Part shown: one piece after another, positions 1 to 6,025 of the stretch | How positions within the stretch are numbered: position 1 is the first letter of the stretch | Layout of the letters: each line of letters starts with the position of its first letter | Assembly (NCBI GenBank): GCA_900540625.1 | Contig: UQGP01000067.1 | Coordinates: 1 to 7,332 of the forward strand | Direction: 5' to 3' | Source: an uncultured Porphyromonadaceae bacterium | Lineage (GTDB): Bacteria; Bacteroidota; Bacteroidia; Bacteroidales; Muribaculaceae | DNA length: 7,332 bases | The notes under the pieces: generated by a model | What the model was told of the DNA's origin: nothing | Databases searched by the model: none | The model's input: the letters and a program-made list of their open reading frames with translations, nothing else | Made by a program: the position numbers and the translations under genes

Positions 1-10
1 AGGGATTGGG

Positions 11-55
11 ACTTTAGGGTCTTTAGGGACCTTAAGGACTTTAAGGACCTTAGGG
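11..55. repeat. Nonamer tandem repeat, five units (block A)
   Basis: The units are ACTTTAGGG, TCTTTAGGG, ACCTTAAGG, ACTTTAAGG and ACCTTAGGG, giving the consensus WCYTTARGG. Units differ at only three or four positions, and the TTA core never changes. Units with AAGG next to ACC form the palindrome CCTTAAGG. Confidence 0.85.
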
Positions 56-80
56 TCGGATGAGGAATGCTGAAGATAAT

Positions 81-108
81 GTCGAATGTTGAATGTCGAA
101 TGTGGAAT
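81..108. repeat. Heptamer tandem repeat GTNGAAT, four units
   Basis: The units are GTCGAAT, GTTGAAT, GTCGAAT and GTGGAAT. Only the third base varies. The array ends in GGGCTGCGCC, which is GC-rich and not part of the repeat. Confidence 0.85.
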
Positions 109-139
109 GGGCTGCGCCGGGGTGCTTGATGGGACCGGG

Positions 140-166
140 ATTTTAGGGTTTTTAAGGACTTTAGGG
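140..166. repeat. Nonamer tandem repeat, three units (block B)
   Basis: The units are ATTTTAGGG, TTTTTAAGG and ACTTTAGGG, the same family as block A at 11-55. The two blocks are separated by the heptamer array and a GC-rich stretch. Confidence 0.8.
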
Positions 167-236
167 TTGATTTCGGGGATGGGATGGGATGAGATGCAAT
201 TGAGTGGAGAATTAACGTATTTTTGAGTTTGTTTTC

Positions 237-268
237 TTGTGGGGATGGGAAATTAGTCGTAATTGTTG
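237..268 (+). promoter_or_regulatory. Weak candidate promoter for the tetR-led operon
   Basis: TTG at 237-239 is followed after 20 bp by TAATTGTTG at 260-268, an imperfect relative of the Bacteroidetes -7 element TAnnTTTG with one extra base. If this is the promoter, transcription would begin near 275, inside the palindrome at 271-286, a sensible place for repression. Another partial -7 element, TAATATTG at 313-320, has no -33 partner at the right spacing. Neither match is strong. Confidence 0.25.
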
Positions 269-300
269 CGCTAACAATATTGTTAGACATTACTGACTAA
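253..300. repeat. Outer inverted repeat flanking the palindrome
   Basis: TTAGTCGTAAT at 253-263 pairs with ATTACTGACTAA at 289-300. All 11 bases complement apart from one extra T in the right arm. The arms enclose the 16-bp palindrome at 271-286, giving nested dyad symmetry over 48 bp. In RNA it would be an AU-rich stem-loop. As DNA it could be a larger protein-binding site. Confidence 0.6.
271..286. promoter_or_regulatory. Perfect 16-bp palindrome, candidate TetR operator
   Basis: CTAACAATATTGTTAG equals its own reverse complement over all 16 bases. It lies 66 bp before the start codon of the TetR-family gene. TetR-family repressors bind as dimers to palindromes of about this size and often autoregulate from a site next to their own gene. 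The binding role is inferred from position and symmetry. Confidence 0.6.
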
Positions 301-310
301 CCTTATTGAT

Positions 311-322
311 AATAATATTGTT
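311..322. promoter_or_regulatory. Second, imperfect operator-like palindrome
   Basis: AATAATATTGTT is a 12-bp palindrome with a single mismatched pair, T at position 3 against G at position 10. It matches the core of the perfect palindrome, AACAATATTGTT at 274-285, at 11 of 12 bases. The two sites are 37 bp apart on the same side of the gene. It could be a secondary operator for the same regulator, but AT-rich DNA makes a chance match more likely than for the first site. Confidence 0.35.
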
Positions 323-351
323 TGTAGAATATAGCTGTATATAAGTCGTTT

Positions 352-1020
352 ATGGAAAATAAACAGATAAATGAACCGGTGGATAATATCGACTTGGCTG
401 TTCATAACGAGGAGGGGTCGACGGAGTCTCGTATACTTGCGGCTGCCGAGGCTGAGTTTCTGGATAAGGGCTTTGAAGGCGCGCGAACTACGACTATCGC
501 TGCACGAGCCGGTGTAACTCATGCGATGTTGCATTATTATTTTCGCACCAAGGGTCAACTTTTTGAGCGTATTATTTCTCCTAAGATTGATGAGCTCAAG
601 AATATGATGTCCATAATATTCACTACGGATAAGGAAGATCTTGAGAGCGGAATTGTGATGGGTATTGAGCGCCATTTTGATTTCCTGGCGTCTAATCCGA
701 CGTTACCCCGCTTTATGATTCAGGAAATATATGCTCATCCGGAGCGTTATGAGATGTTTCATAGCTTGATAAAGGATGTGGCTCCTGCTTTTTTGAATGA
801 TCTTCAGCGCCGCATCGATGAAAGTGCCGCTGCCGGGAAAACGGTATGGATAGATGCTCGTATGCTGATGATGGATATAATGTCAGTCAATCTATTTTCG
901 TTTATGAGCTACTCGGTTTTTAGCCCCATTATCAATGGGTTATTCAAAGATAGAGAAGACTATTTGGCCAAGCGTAAGGCCGAGAATGTCGAACTTATAA
1001 TTCGCAGAATCAGAAAATGA
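352..1020 (+). CDS. TetR/AcrR-family transcriptional regulator
   Basis: Probable ligand-responsive repressor of this efflux operon, acting as a DNA-binding dimer in the cytoplasm. Residues 24-72 form the TetR_N helix-turn-helix domain: a first helix with ILAAAEAEFLDKGFEG, then TTTIAARAGVTHAMLHYYFRTK, where AxxAGV and the HYYF-x-TK recognition-helix end are family hallmarks. Residues 80-222 are the divergent alpha-helical ligand-binding and dimerisation half. The 222-aa length is usual for the family. The first 23 residues are an acidic extension ahead of the HTH; no other in-frame ATG occurs before Met59, inside the HTH, so this start is secure. Its stop overlaps the OMF start in ATGA, implying translational coupling. 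Position is analogous to E. coli cecR (ybiH) before ybhGFSR. The palindromes just upstream suggest autoregulation. Ligand unknown. Confidence 0.93.
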   Translation: MENKQINEPVDNIDLAVHNEEGSTESRILAAAEAEFLDKGFEGARTTTIAARAGVTHAMLHYYFRTKGQLFERIISPKIDELKNMMSIIFTTDKEDLESGIVMGIERHFDFLASNPTLPRFMIQEIYAHPERYEMFHSLIKDVAPAFLNDLQRRIDESAAAGKTVWIDARMLMMDIMSVNLFSFMSYSVFSPIINGLFKDREDYLAKRKAENVELIIRRIRK

Positions 1021-2300
1021 AAACATTTTTAATGTCCTTATTGGGACTTTTTGCGCCGCTATCGGTCTTTGCTGCGGAAGTCACCATAGAGCAGTGTGAA
1101 GATTGGGCGCTTGACAACTATCCTTTGGTGAAGCAGTACAGACTGATAGAGCAGATGCAGTCCATCGAATTGTCCGATGTGAACAAGGCATGGTTGCCGC
1201 GTGTGGATGTCTACGCTCAGGCGACAGTCCAAAACAAAGTCCCCGGTTTTCCGGAGAGTATGCAGCCGATGTTGCAGCAGCTTGGCGTAAACCTGCCCGG
1301 ACTACGTAAAGACCAGTATCGCGTTGGTGCGGAAATATCACAAACCATCTGGGACGGCGGCAAGGGCAAAACCGACCGTGAGTCATATCGGGCCGAGGCT
1401 GCAAGCCGTACGGCGTCCAATGATGTAGAGCTATATGCTGTGCGTGAACGTGTTCGGGATTTGTACTTCGCAATTTTGCTGACTGATGCGCAGATTGAGC
1501 AGTCCCAACTGATGGTGACGCAGATAGATGCCAACCTGACCAAACTTCGCGCCATGTTGCGTTGCGGCACGGTGATGCAGAGTGATGTAGATGTCGTCGA
1601 AGCGCAGTCACTGACCGTACAACAAAACATCAAGCGTCTCAACGGTATGCGCGATGGTTACCGCAGGGCTCTGGAAATTTTTGTCGGACAGTCGCTTGAG
1701 GGTAAAACATTTGTTTGTCCCTCGGAAGCGATGCCTACCGATATGGAGTGCCGCAGGCCCGAGTTGGCGTATTTTGATGCACAAAAGCGTTATAACGACA
1801 GCCGTCTTGCACTGGTGAAAGTCTCGACGATGCCACGTATAGGGTTCTTTGCTCAGGGTTATTACGGCTATCCCGGGTATGATTACTTCGGGAGCATGTC
1901 GTCGCGCACCTGGACCTTTAATGTTATGGCCGGAATCAAAGCCAGTTGGAGCATAGATGCCTTCTACAACAAGAAAAACAACAAGACACGTCTTGCTTTG
2001 GGTAATGAGAGCATAGATACCAATGCCGACGTGTTCAGGCTGAATAATGCGATGCTTTCGGCACAACAGCAGGAAGATATCCGGTCGCGCCGCGCTCTCA
2101 CCGAAGACGATCAGCGCATTGTGGCACTTCGCACAAGCGTACGTAAGGCAGCCGAAGCCAAACTCGACAACGGGGTTATAGATACTACCGACCTTTTGGA
2201 TAAAATCACGGATGAATCCACGGCTGCCGTCAATGCCTCGTATCATCGTATCGAGCTGATACGTGCGATATATAAACTGAAATACATTTTAAATCAATAA
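1017..2300 (+). CDS. TolC-like outer-membrane efflux protein
   Basis: Outer-membrane factor forming the exit duct of a tripartite exporter. Residues 1-19 or 20 are a Sec signal peptide (MK start, hydrophobic LMSLLGLFAPLSVF, cleavage near FAA-E). The mature protein shows the duplicated OEP pattern. The first repeat starts at IEQCEDWALDNYP (24-36) and includes the strand segment YRVGAEISQTIWDGGKGK (101-118). The second begins near RPELAYFDAQKRY (247-259), with a matching strand segment VMAGIKASWSIDAFYNKK (303-320). The intervening and C-terminal parts are long, Gln-rich amphipathic helices, including RCGTVMQSDVDVVEAQ (182-197) and GVIDTTDLLDKITDES (386-401). At 427 aa it is normal for Bacteroidota OMFs and not truncated. 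There is no N-terminal lipobox, unlike many NodT/OprM-type OMFs. The ATGA overlap with tetR couples the two. E. coli ybhGFSR has no OMF gene of its own. Confidence 0.93.
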   Translation: MKTFLMSLLGLFAPLSVFAAEVTIEQCEDWALDNYPLVKQYRLIEQMQSIELSDVNKAWLPRVDVYAQATVQNKVPGFPESMQPMLQQLGVNLPGLRKDQYRVGAEISQTIWDGGKGKTDRESYRAEAASRTASNDVELYAVRERVRDLYFAILLTDAQIEQSQLMVTQIDANLTKLRAMLRCGTVMQSDVDVVEAQSLTVQQNIKRLNGMRDGYRRALEIFVGQSLEGKTFVCPSEAMPTDMECRRPELAYFDAQKRYNDSRLALVKVSTMPRIGFFAQGYYGYPGYDYFGSMSSRTWTFNVMAGIKASWSIDAFYNKKNNKTRLALGNESIDTNADVFRLNNAMLSAQQQEDIRSRRALTEDDQRIVALRTSVRKAAEAKLDNGVIDTTDLLDKITDESTAAVNASYHRIELIRAIYKLKYILNQ

Positions 2301-2314
2301 AGAATAAACACAAA

Positions 2315-3214
2315 ATGAAACACATAGCTACCGTCTACGTGGCGATAACCATCGGCCTGCTATCGCTTGCCTCCTGCGGCGCTGAAGAAGAATATGATGC
2401 TACCGGAATCTTTGACGCTACTACCGTGACCGTCTCGGCCGAGACCACGGGTAAAATTATGTCCCTCGATGTCCGTGAAGGCGACAGCATAGTTTGCGGC
2501 CAAAACCTTGGAGTGATAGATACTATCCCATTGGTGCTGAAGCGCAAACAACTCGAGAGCCAAATGTCCTCGGTGCGCAGCAACCGTCCGGATATTTCGG
2601 CTCAGGTGGCTGCTTTGCGCCAGCAGATAGCGCAGCAGCAAACCGAATGTCGCCGTATCGCCAACCTGATGGCTGCCGGTGCTGCTACACAGAAGCAGCA
2701 GGATGACGCCAATGCCGCCCTCCGTATACTCGACGGGCAACTCCGCGCAGCTCTGTCCACGCTGGGCAACAATACCGAATCGCTGTCAGGGAGCGCTCTG
2801 GCTGTCGATTATCAAATCAAGCAGATTGACGACCAGATAGTTAAAAGCCGTATTACGGCGCCCATTTCCGGTATTGTGCTCGAGAAATATGCCGAGGCAT
2901 ACGAATTTGCACCTGCCGGACGCCAACTTCTCAAAGTCGCCGATATGGGCGATGTCTACTTGCGGGCTTATTTCACCTCCGAACAGCTATCCGGCATCAA
3001 AATAGGTCAAAAAGTCAAGGTCGTAGCCGATTACGGAGCAGACAAACAATACACTTACCCCGGGACGGTGACATATATTTCTGAGGAAAGTCAATTCACT
3101 CCCAAGTCAATACAGACCAAGGACTCGCGAGCCTCGCTGGTATATGCCGTCAAGATAGCCGTGCCCAACGACGGTCGCATCAAACTCGGGATGTATGGCG
3201 GCGTAAAGCTTTAA
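2315..3214 (+). CDS. HlyD/YbhG-like periplasmic adaptor lipoprotein (membrane fusion protein)
   Basis: Links the inner-membrane ABC pump to the OMF. The N-terminus is a lipoprotein signal with lipobox L18-A19-S20-C21, so mature Cys21 would be lipidated. Domains in order: first half of the barrel-sandwich (biotinyl-lipoyl-like) domain at about 35-70 (SAETTGKIMSLDVREGDSIV); alpha-helical coiled-coil hairpin at about 73-178, rich in Gln; returning lipoyl half at 179-208 (SRITAPISGIVLEKY); beta-barrel domain from about 212. The hairpin tip carries R114-I-x-x-L118-x6-T125, a conservative form of the RLxxLxxxxxxS motif that docks adaptors onto TolC, fitting the OMF gene next door. At 299 aa it resembles short YbhG/HlyD-type adaptors of ABC pumps. 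The start lies 14 nt after the OMF stop in an A-rich leader without a Shine-Dalgarno; 4 nt separate its stop from NBD1. The acidic stretch GAEEEYD follows the lipid cysteine. Confidence 0.93.
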   Translation: MKHIATVYVAITIGLLSLASCGAEEEYDATGIFDATTVTVSAETTGKIMSLDVREGDSIVCGQNLGVIDTIPLVLKRKQLESQMSSVRSNRPDISAQVAALRQQIAQQQTECRRIANLMAAGAATQKQQDDANAALRILDGQLRAALSTLGNNTESLSGSALAVDYQIKQIDDQIVKSRITAPISGIVLEKYAEAYEFAPAGRQLLKVADMGDVYLRAYFTSEQLSGIKIGQKVKVVADYGADKQYTYPGTVTYISEESQFTPKSIQTKDSRASLVYAVKIAVPNDGRIKLGMYGGVKL

Positions 3215-3218
3215 GACG

Positions 3219-4136
3219 ATGAATGCCATAGAGGTCAAGCATATAAGCAAAAGCTACGGACGCGTATGTGCGCTCGATGACGTGAGTTTCGAAGTTTCGC
3301 CGGGCGAACTTTTCGGACTTATCGGGCCCGATGGGGCAGGCAAAACAACCCTTTTCCGCATTCTGACCACACTAAAAGATGCGGACAAAGGTTCCGCCAC
3401 CGTTGACGGATACGATGTGCAGCGTCAGTATCGTGATATACGGCGTGTAGTGGGGTATATGCCCGGACGCTTCTCGCTCTACGGCGATCTGAGCGTGGCC
3501 GAGAATCTCGAATTTTTTGCCGCCCTTTTCGGCGTAACCGTGCAGGCCAATTATGACCTCATAGCCCCCATTTACGACCAGATAGCCCCGTTTGCCAATC
3601 GTCGTGCCGGCAAGCTTTCCGGAGGTATGAAACAGAAATTGGCGTTGTGTTGTGCGCTGATACACAAGCCGTCGGTGCTTTTTCTCGACGAGCCAACCAC
3701 GGGCGTTGATGCGGTGTCACGCGAAGAATTTTGGCAGATGTTGTCGCATCTTAAAAGTCAGGGTATCAGCATCCTTGCTTCCACACCGTATATGGACGAG
3801 GTGCAAAAATGCGATCGTGTGGCACTTATCGAAAAAGGCCGGATTCATGCCGTAGACACCCCCGAAAGACTTGCGGCCGGTGTAGGCGACAACCTATACG
3901 AAGCCCGGGCACGCGAAAAATGGCCGTTGTTGCAGCATCTGCGTCATCTGCTCGGTGTCGAATATTGTTACACCTTCGGTGCGGTGCATCACGTGGTGGC
4001 TGCCCCCGACTTCGACCCGGACGAAGCGTGCCGAAGCCTTACCGCTGCCGGATTGCACGACGTCCGAATCGAACATACGGCCGGTAATATCGAAGACTTA
4101 TTCATTAAAATCATGCGCAATGGACAGCAGCAATGA
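3219..4136 (+). CDS. ABC transporter ATPase, NBD1 (YbhF N-half-like, degenerate Q- and H-loops)
   Basis: First of two nucleotide-binding subunits powering the permeases, on the cytoplasmic face. Seen: Walker A GPDGAGKTT (36-44), signature LSGGM (133-137), Walker B VLFLDE (153-158) with catalytic Glu158, D-loop GVD (162-164). Two motifs are altered: the Q-loop reads GYMPGRF with Gly83 in place of Gln, and the H-loop reads STPYMDE with Pro190 in place of the switch His. The GPDGAGKTT Walker A and the roughly 80-residue tail after the H-loop match, from memory, the N-terminal half and linker of E. coli YbhF, whose first H-loop also lacks His. This subunit therefore looks like the catalytically weak partner, while supplying an intact LSGGM to NBD2. 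It starts 4 nt after the adaptor stop and overlaps NBD2 by 17 nt. No frameshift or truncation. Confidence 0.93.
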   Translation: MNAIEVKHISKSYGRVCALDDVSFEVSPGELFGLIGPDGAGKTTLFRILTTLKDADKGSATVDGYDVQRQYRDIRRVVGYMPGRFSLYGDLSVAENLEFFAALFGVTVQANYDLIAPIYDQIAPFANRRAGKLSGGMKQKLALCCALIHKPSVLFLDEPTTGVDAVSREEFWQMLSHLKSQGISILASTPYMDEVQKCDRVALIEKGRIHAVDTPERLAAGVGDNLYEARAREKWPLLQHLRHLLGVEYCYTFGAVHHVVAAPDFDPDEACRSLTAAGLHDVRIEHTAGNIEDLFIKIMRNGQQQ

Positions 4137-4884
4137 CAACGCCGGGAGCCGACCAATAATCAGCGTACGCGGCCTGACAAAGCGTTTCGGTACTTTTACC
4201 GCCGTAGATCACATAAACTTCGATGTCTATCGCGGCGAGATCTTCGGGTTTCTCGGCGCCAACGGTGCCGGTAAGACCACGGCCATGCGTATGCTTTGCG
4301 GCCTGAGTTTCCCGACCGAGGGGACCGGTACGGTGGCGGGATACGATATTTCGCGACAAAGCGAGCAAATAAAACGAAATATAGGCTATATGAGCCAGCG
4401 CTTTACGCTTTACGAAGACCTTACCGTAGGCGAAAACCTGCGACTCTTTGCCGGAATATACGGTATGAAATCGCGCGATATACGTGAGCGCGTGTCCGAA
4501 GTGTTGCGCAGCCTCGATTTCGAGAGCTCCGAAAAGACACTCGCCGGAGACCTTCCCTTGGGGTGGAAGCAAAAGATGTCTTTTGCCGTGGCCACCATCC
4601 ATCGTCCTGCCATTGTGTTTTTGGACGAACCTACCGGAGGCGTCGACCCGATTACGCGCCGACAGTTTTGGGAACTGATATATGCTGCTGTAGATCAAGG
4701 TACAACCGTGTTTATTACGACCCACTATATGGATGAAGCCGAATACTGCGACCGACTATCGATGATGGTGGACGGCAAGATACGAGCGCTTGATTCACCG
4801 TCAGCGTTGAAAAAAGCGTATGGTGCCGCCTCGATGGACGAAGTCTTTCGAATTCTTGCCCGAGGCGCCCAACGCAGCGAGTAG
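4120..4884 (+). CDS. ABC transporter ATPase, NBD2 (YbhF C-half-like, degenerate signature)
   Basis: Second ATPase subunit of the exporter, 254 aa. Seen: Walker A GANGAGKTT (46-54), intact Q-loop Gln93 in GYMSQRF, Walker B IVFLDE (165-170), D-loop GVD (174-176), switch His202 in TTHYMDEAEYCDR. The signature is degenerate: LPLGW (145-149) instead of LSGGQ. I recall the same LPLG form in the C-terminal half of E. coli YbhF, so it is a family trait and not decay. It retains all Walker-side residues that NBD1 has lost, so it should drive hydrolysis using NBD1's LSGGM. Start choice: ATG at 4120 gives MDSSNDNAGSRP directly before the ABC domain. The frame stays open back to ATG 3955, but those 55 extra codons lie wholly within NBD1 and match nothing. 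It lies in the +1 frame relative to NBD1, with a 17-nt overlap suggesting coupled translation. Confidence 0.92.
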   Translation: MDSSNDNAGSRPIISVRGLTKRFGTFTAVDHINFDVYRGEIFGFLGANGAGKTTAMRMLCGLSFPTEGTGTVAGYDISRQSEQIKRNIGYMSQRFTLYEDLTVGENLRLFAGIYGMKSRDIRERVSEVLRSLDFESSEKTLAGDLPLGWKQKMSFAVATIHRPAIVFLDEPTGGVDPITRRQFWELIYAAVDQGTTVFITTHYMDEAEYCDRLSMMVDGKIRALDSPSALKKAYGAASMDEVFRILARGAQRSE

Positions 4885-4966
4885 TCCGGGAGTATACTAC
4901 ATTGTTTGCCTCGTTTTATGGCATATAAGATATTAATACAGAATCAATAAACTCAGAATATAGCAA
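4885..4966 (+). other. 82-bp intergenic gap between NBD2 and TMD1
   Basis: By far the longest gap inside the operon; all other junctions are 14 nt or less. It is AT-rich, contains the 8-bp palindrome AGTATACT at 4891-4898 and ends in an A-rich leader typical of Bacteroidota starts. TTTG at 4905-4908 has no TAnnTTTG partner 19-21 bp downstream, so I do not call a promoter. No terminator-like GC stem is visible. Confidence 0.5.
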
Positions 4967-6025
4967 ATGCATACGTCGTTTTTGCCCTTTGTCAAAAAAG
5001 AAACACTGCACGTGCTGCGCGACCCCAGGACAATGACCATAGTACTGGTTATCCCTATAATACTGATGGTGTTGTTCGGATTTGCCATATCTATGGAAGT
5101 CAATAACGTCAATGTGGTTGCGGTCGTTCCGGTTCCCGGGACCGAAACGCGTACGATATTGGACCGTGTCGCGCATAATCAATATATGAATTTTGTCGGG
5201 ACTATATCTCCGGACGAGGTAGACGAAGTGCTGCGCCGCGGCACTGCCGACGCTGTCATTGTCTTTGATCGAAACACCCCGGTGCATATCAACCTCGTGA
5301 TGGACGCCTCGCGCACGTCCACAGTCCAGTCCGCGGCAATGTATCTGCGCAATATCATCTCCGAGAATTCCGGCAACGGCGGCACTGTCGGGATGAGCCT
5401 TCGAACGCTATACAATCCGCAGCTAAAGAGCGCGTACAACTTTGTGCCAGGTATTATGGGTATGCTTTTCCTGCTGATATGTTGTATGATGACCTCCGTA
5501 TCCATTGTGCGCGAGAAAGAGACCGGGACGATGGAAGTGCTGCTCGTATCGCCCGTACGGCCACAGAGGATAATTATGGCCAAACTCGTGCCGTACTTTT
5601 TGCTTTCGTGTGCCGTGCTGGCTATTATTTTGAGTATTGTCTACGGCCTGTTGGGACTGCCGTTGTCATCCACCGTATTCAATGTCATCTGGGTGTCGCT
5701 GCTGTACATATTGCTTTCGCTGGGTATGGGCGTGTTTGTGTCCGCACTGACCTCCAAGCAGATAGTGGCACTGCTGATTTCCGGAATGCTGTTTATGCTG
5801 CCGGTGTTTATGCTCTCCGGAATGATTTTTCCCGTCGAAAATATGCCCGAGCCACTGCAATGGGTTTCTACGATAATACCCGCGCGATGGTATGTAGACG
5901 CTATACGCAAGATGATGATTGAACAACTGCCGCTGACCGAGGTTCTCGATGACGTATTGATACTCATCGCAATGACAGCCGTGGTGCTGACGGCCGCTGT
6001 ACGCAAGTTTAACGATAAACTATGA
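4967..6025 (+). CDS. ABC-2 type permease, TMD1 (YbhS/YbhR-like)
   Basis: Inner-membrane subunit forming half of the translocation path, 352 aa. The N-terminus has the basic amphipathic segment FVKKETLHVLRDPRT expected at the cytoplasmic interface (8-22). TM1 spans about 23-43, followed by a large periplasmic domain (about 44-155) opening with the beta-strand VNVVAVVPVPG. Five more TM segments lie at about 159-181, 207-230, 237-261, 266-290 and 324-345. The coupling segment after TM2, VREKETGTMEVLLVSPVRPQ (181-200), is the hallmark of ABC2_membrane_3 exporters. A P-x-RWYVDAIR motif (305-314) near the last loop is also typical. It overlaps TMD2 by 4 nt (ATGA), implying a fixed 1:1 supply of the two permeases. 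It is preceded by the only sizeable gap in the operon. The substrate is not deducible. Confidence 0.93.
   Translation: MHTSFLPFVKKETLHVLRDPRTMTIVLVIPIILMVLFGFAISMEVNNVNVVAVVPVPGTETRTILDRVAHNQYMNFVGTISPDEVDEVLRRGTADAVIVFDRNTPVHINLVMDASRTSTVQSAAMYLRNIISENSGNGGTVGMSLRTLYNPQLKSAYNFVPGIMGMLFLLICCMMTSVSIVREKETGTMEVLLVSPVRPQRIIMAKLVPYFLLSCAVLAIILSIVYGLLGLPLSSTVFNVIWVSLLYILLSLGMGVFVSALTSKQIVALLISGMLFMLPVFMLSGMIFPVENMPEPLQWVSTIIPARWYVDAIRKMMIEQLPLTEVLDDVLILIAMTAVVLTAAVRKFNDKL

Larger units (their letters stand above)
1..240. repeat. Non-coding repeat region with 9-, 7- and 5-bp degenerate tandem repeats
   Basis: No credible gene lies here. Three repeat types are visible. A nonamer of the form WYYTTARGG occurs five times head to tail at 11-55 and three more times at 140-166. 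A heptamer GTNGAAT occurs four times at 81-108. A pentamer GGGAT occurs three times at 176-190, followed by GAGAT at 191-195. The nonamer block contains the 8-bp palindrome CCTTAAGG at 30-37. The G-rich strand is always the plus strand. The 9-bp period leaves a plus frame open from base 2 to a TGA at 71-73, reading as a TLG/TLR repeat, but it has no start and no recognisable domain. I read the block as intergenic repeat DNA left of the operon. The tail of an upstream gene cannot be fully excluded. Confidence 0.75.

Noticed and set aside
2..73. Plus frame through the nonamer array reading as TLG/TLR repeats
   Set aside because: A 9-bp period keeps frames open automatically, no start is visible, and the downstream heptamer and pentamer arrays are not coding in the same frame.
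1..195. CRISPR array
   Set aside because: Repeat units are 5-9 bp, contiguous and without unique spacers, and no cas genes are nearby.
283..675. Minus-strand 130-codon open frame over the tetR 5' end
   Set aside because: It runs against a well-supported HTH coding region and across the operator-like palindromes; no domain recognised.
1081..1642. Minus-strand open frames of 176 and 141 codons opposite the OMF gene
   Set aside because: They are antisense to a gene with clear OEP features and their translations show no domain. They reflect base composition of the true frame.
1608..2246. Minus-strand 212-codon open frame opposite the OMF C-terminal half
   Set aside because: Antisense shadow with no recognisable motif, signal or start context.
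3955..4119. N-terminal extension of NBD2 from ATG 3955
   Set aside because: These 55 codons lie entirely within NBD1 in another frame, show no ABC-domain similarity, and ATG 4120 gives a normal-length ATPase.
4885..4966. Internal promoter before TMD1
   Set aside because: A TTTG is present at 4905-4908, but no TAnnTTTG lies 19-21 bp downstream.
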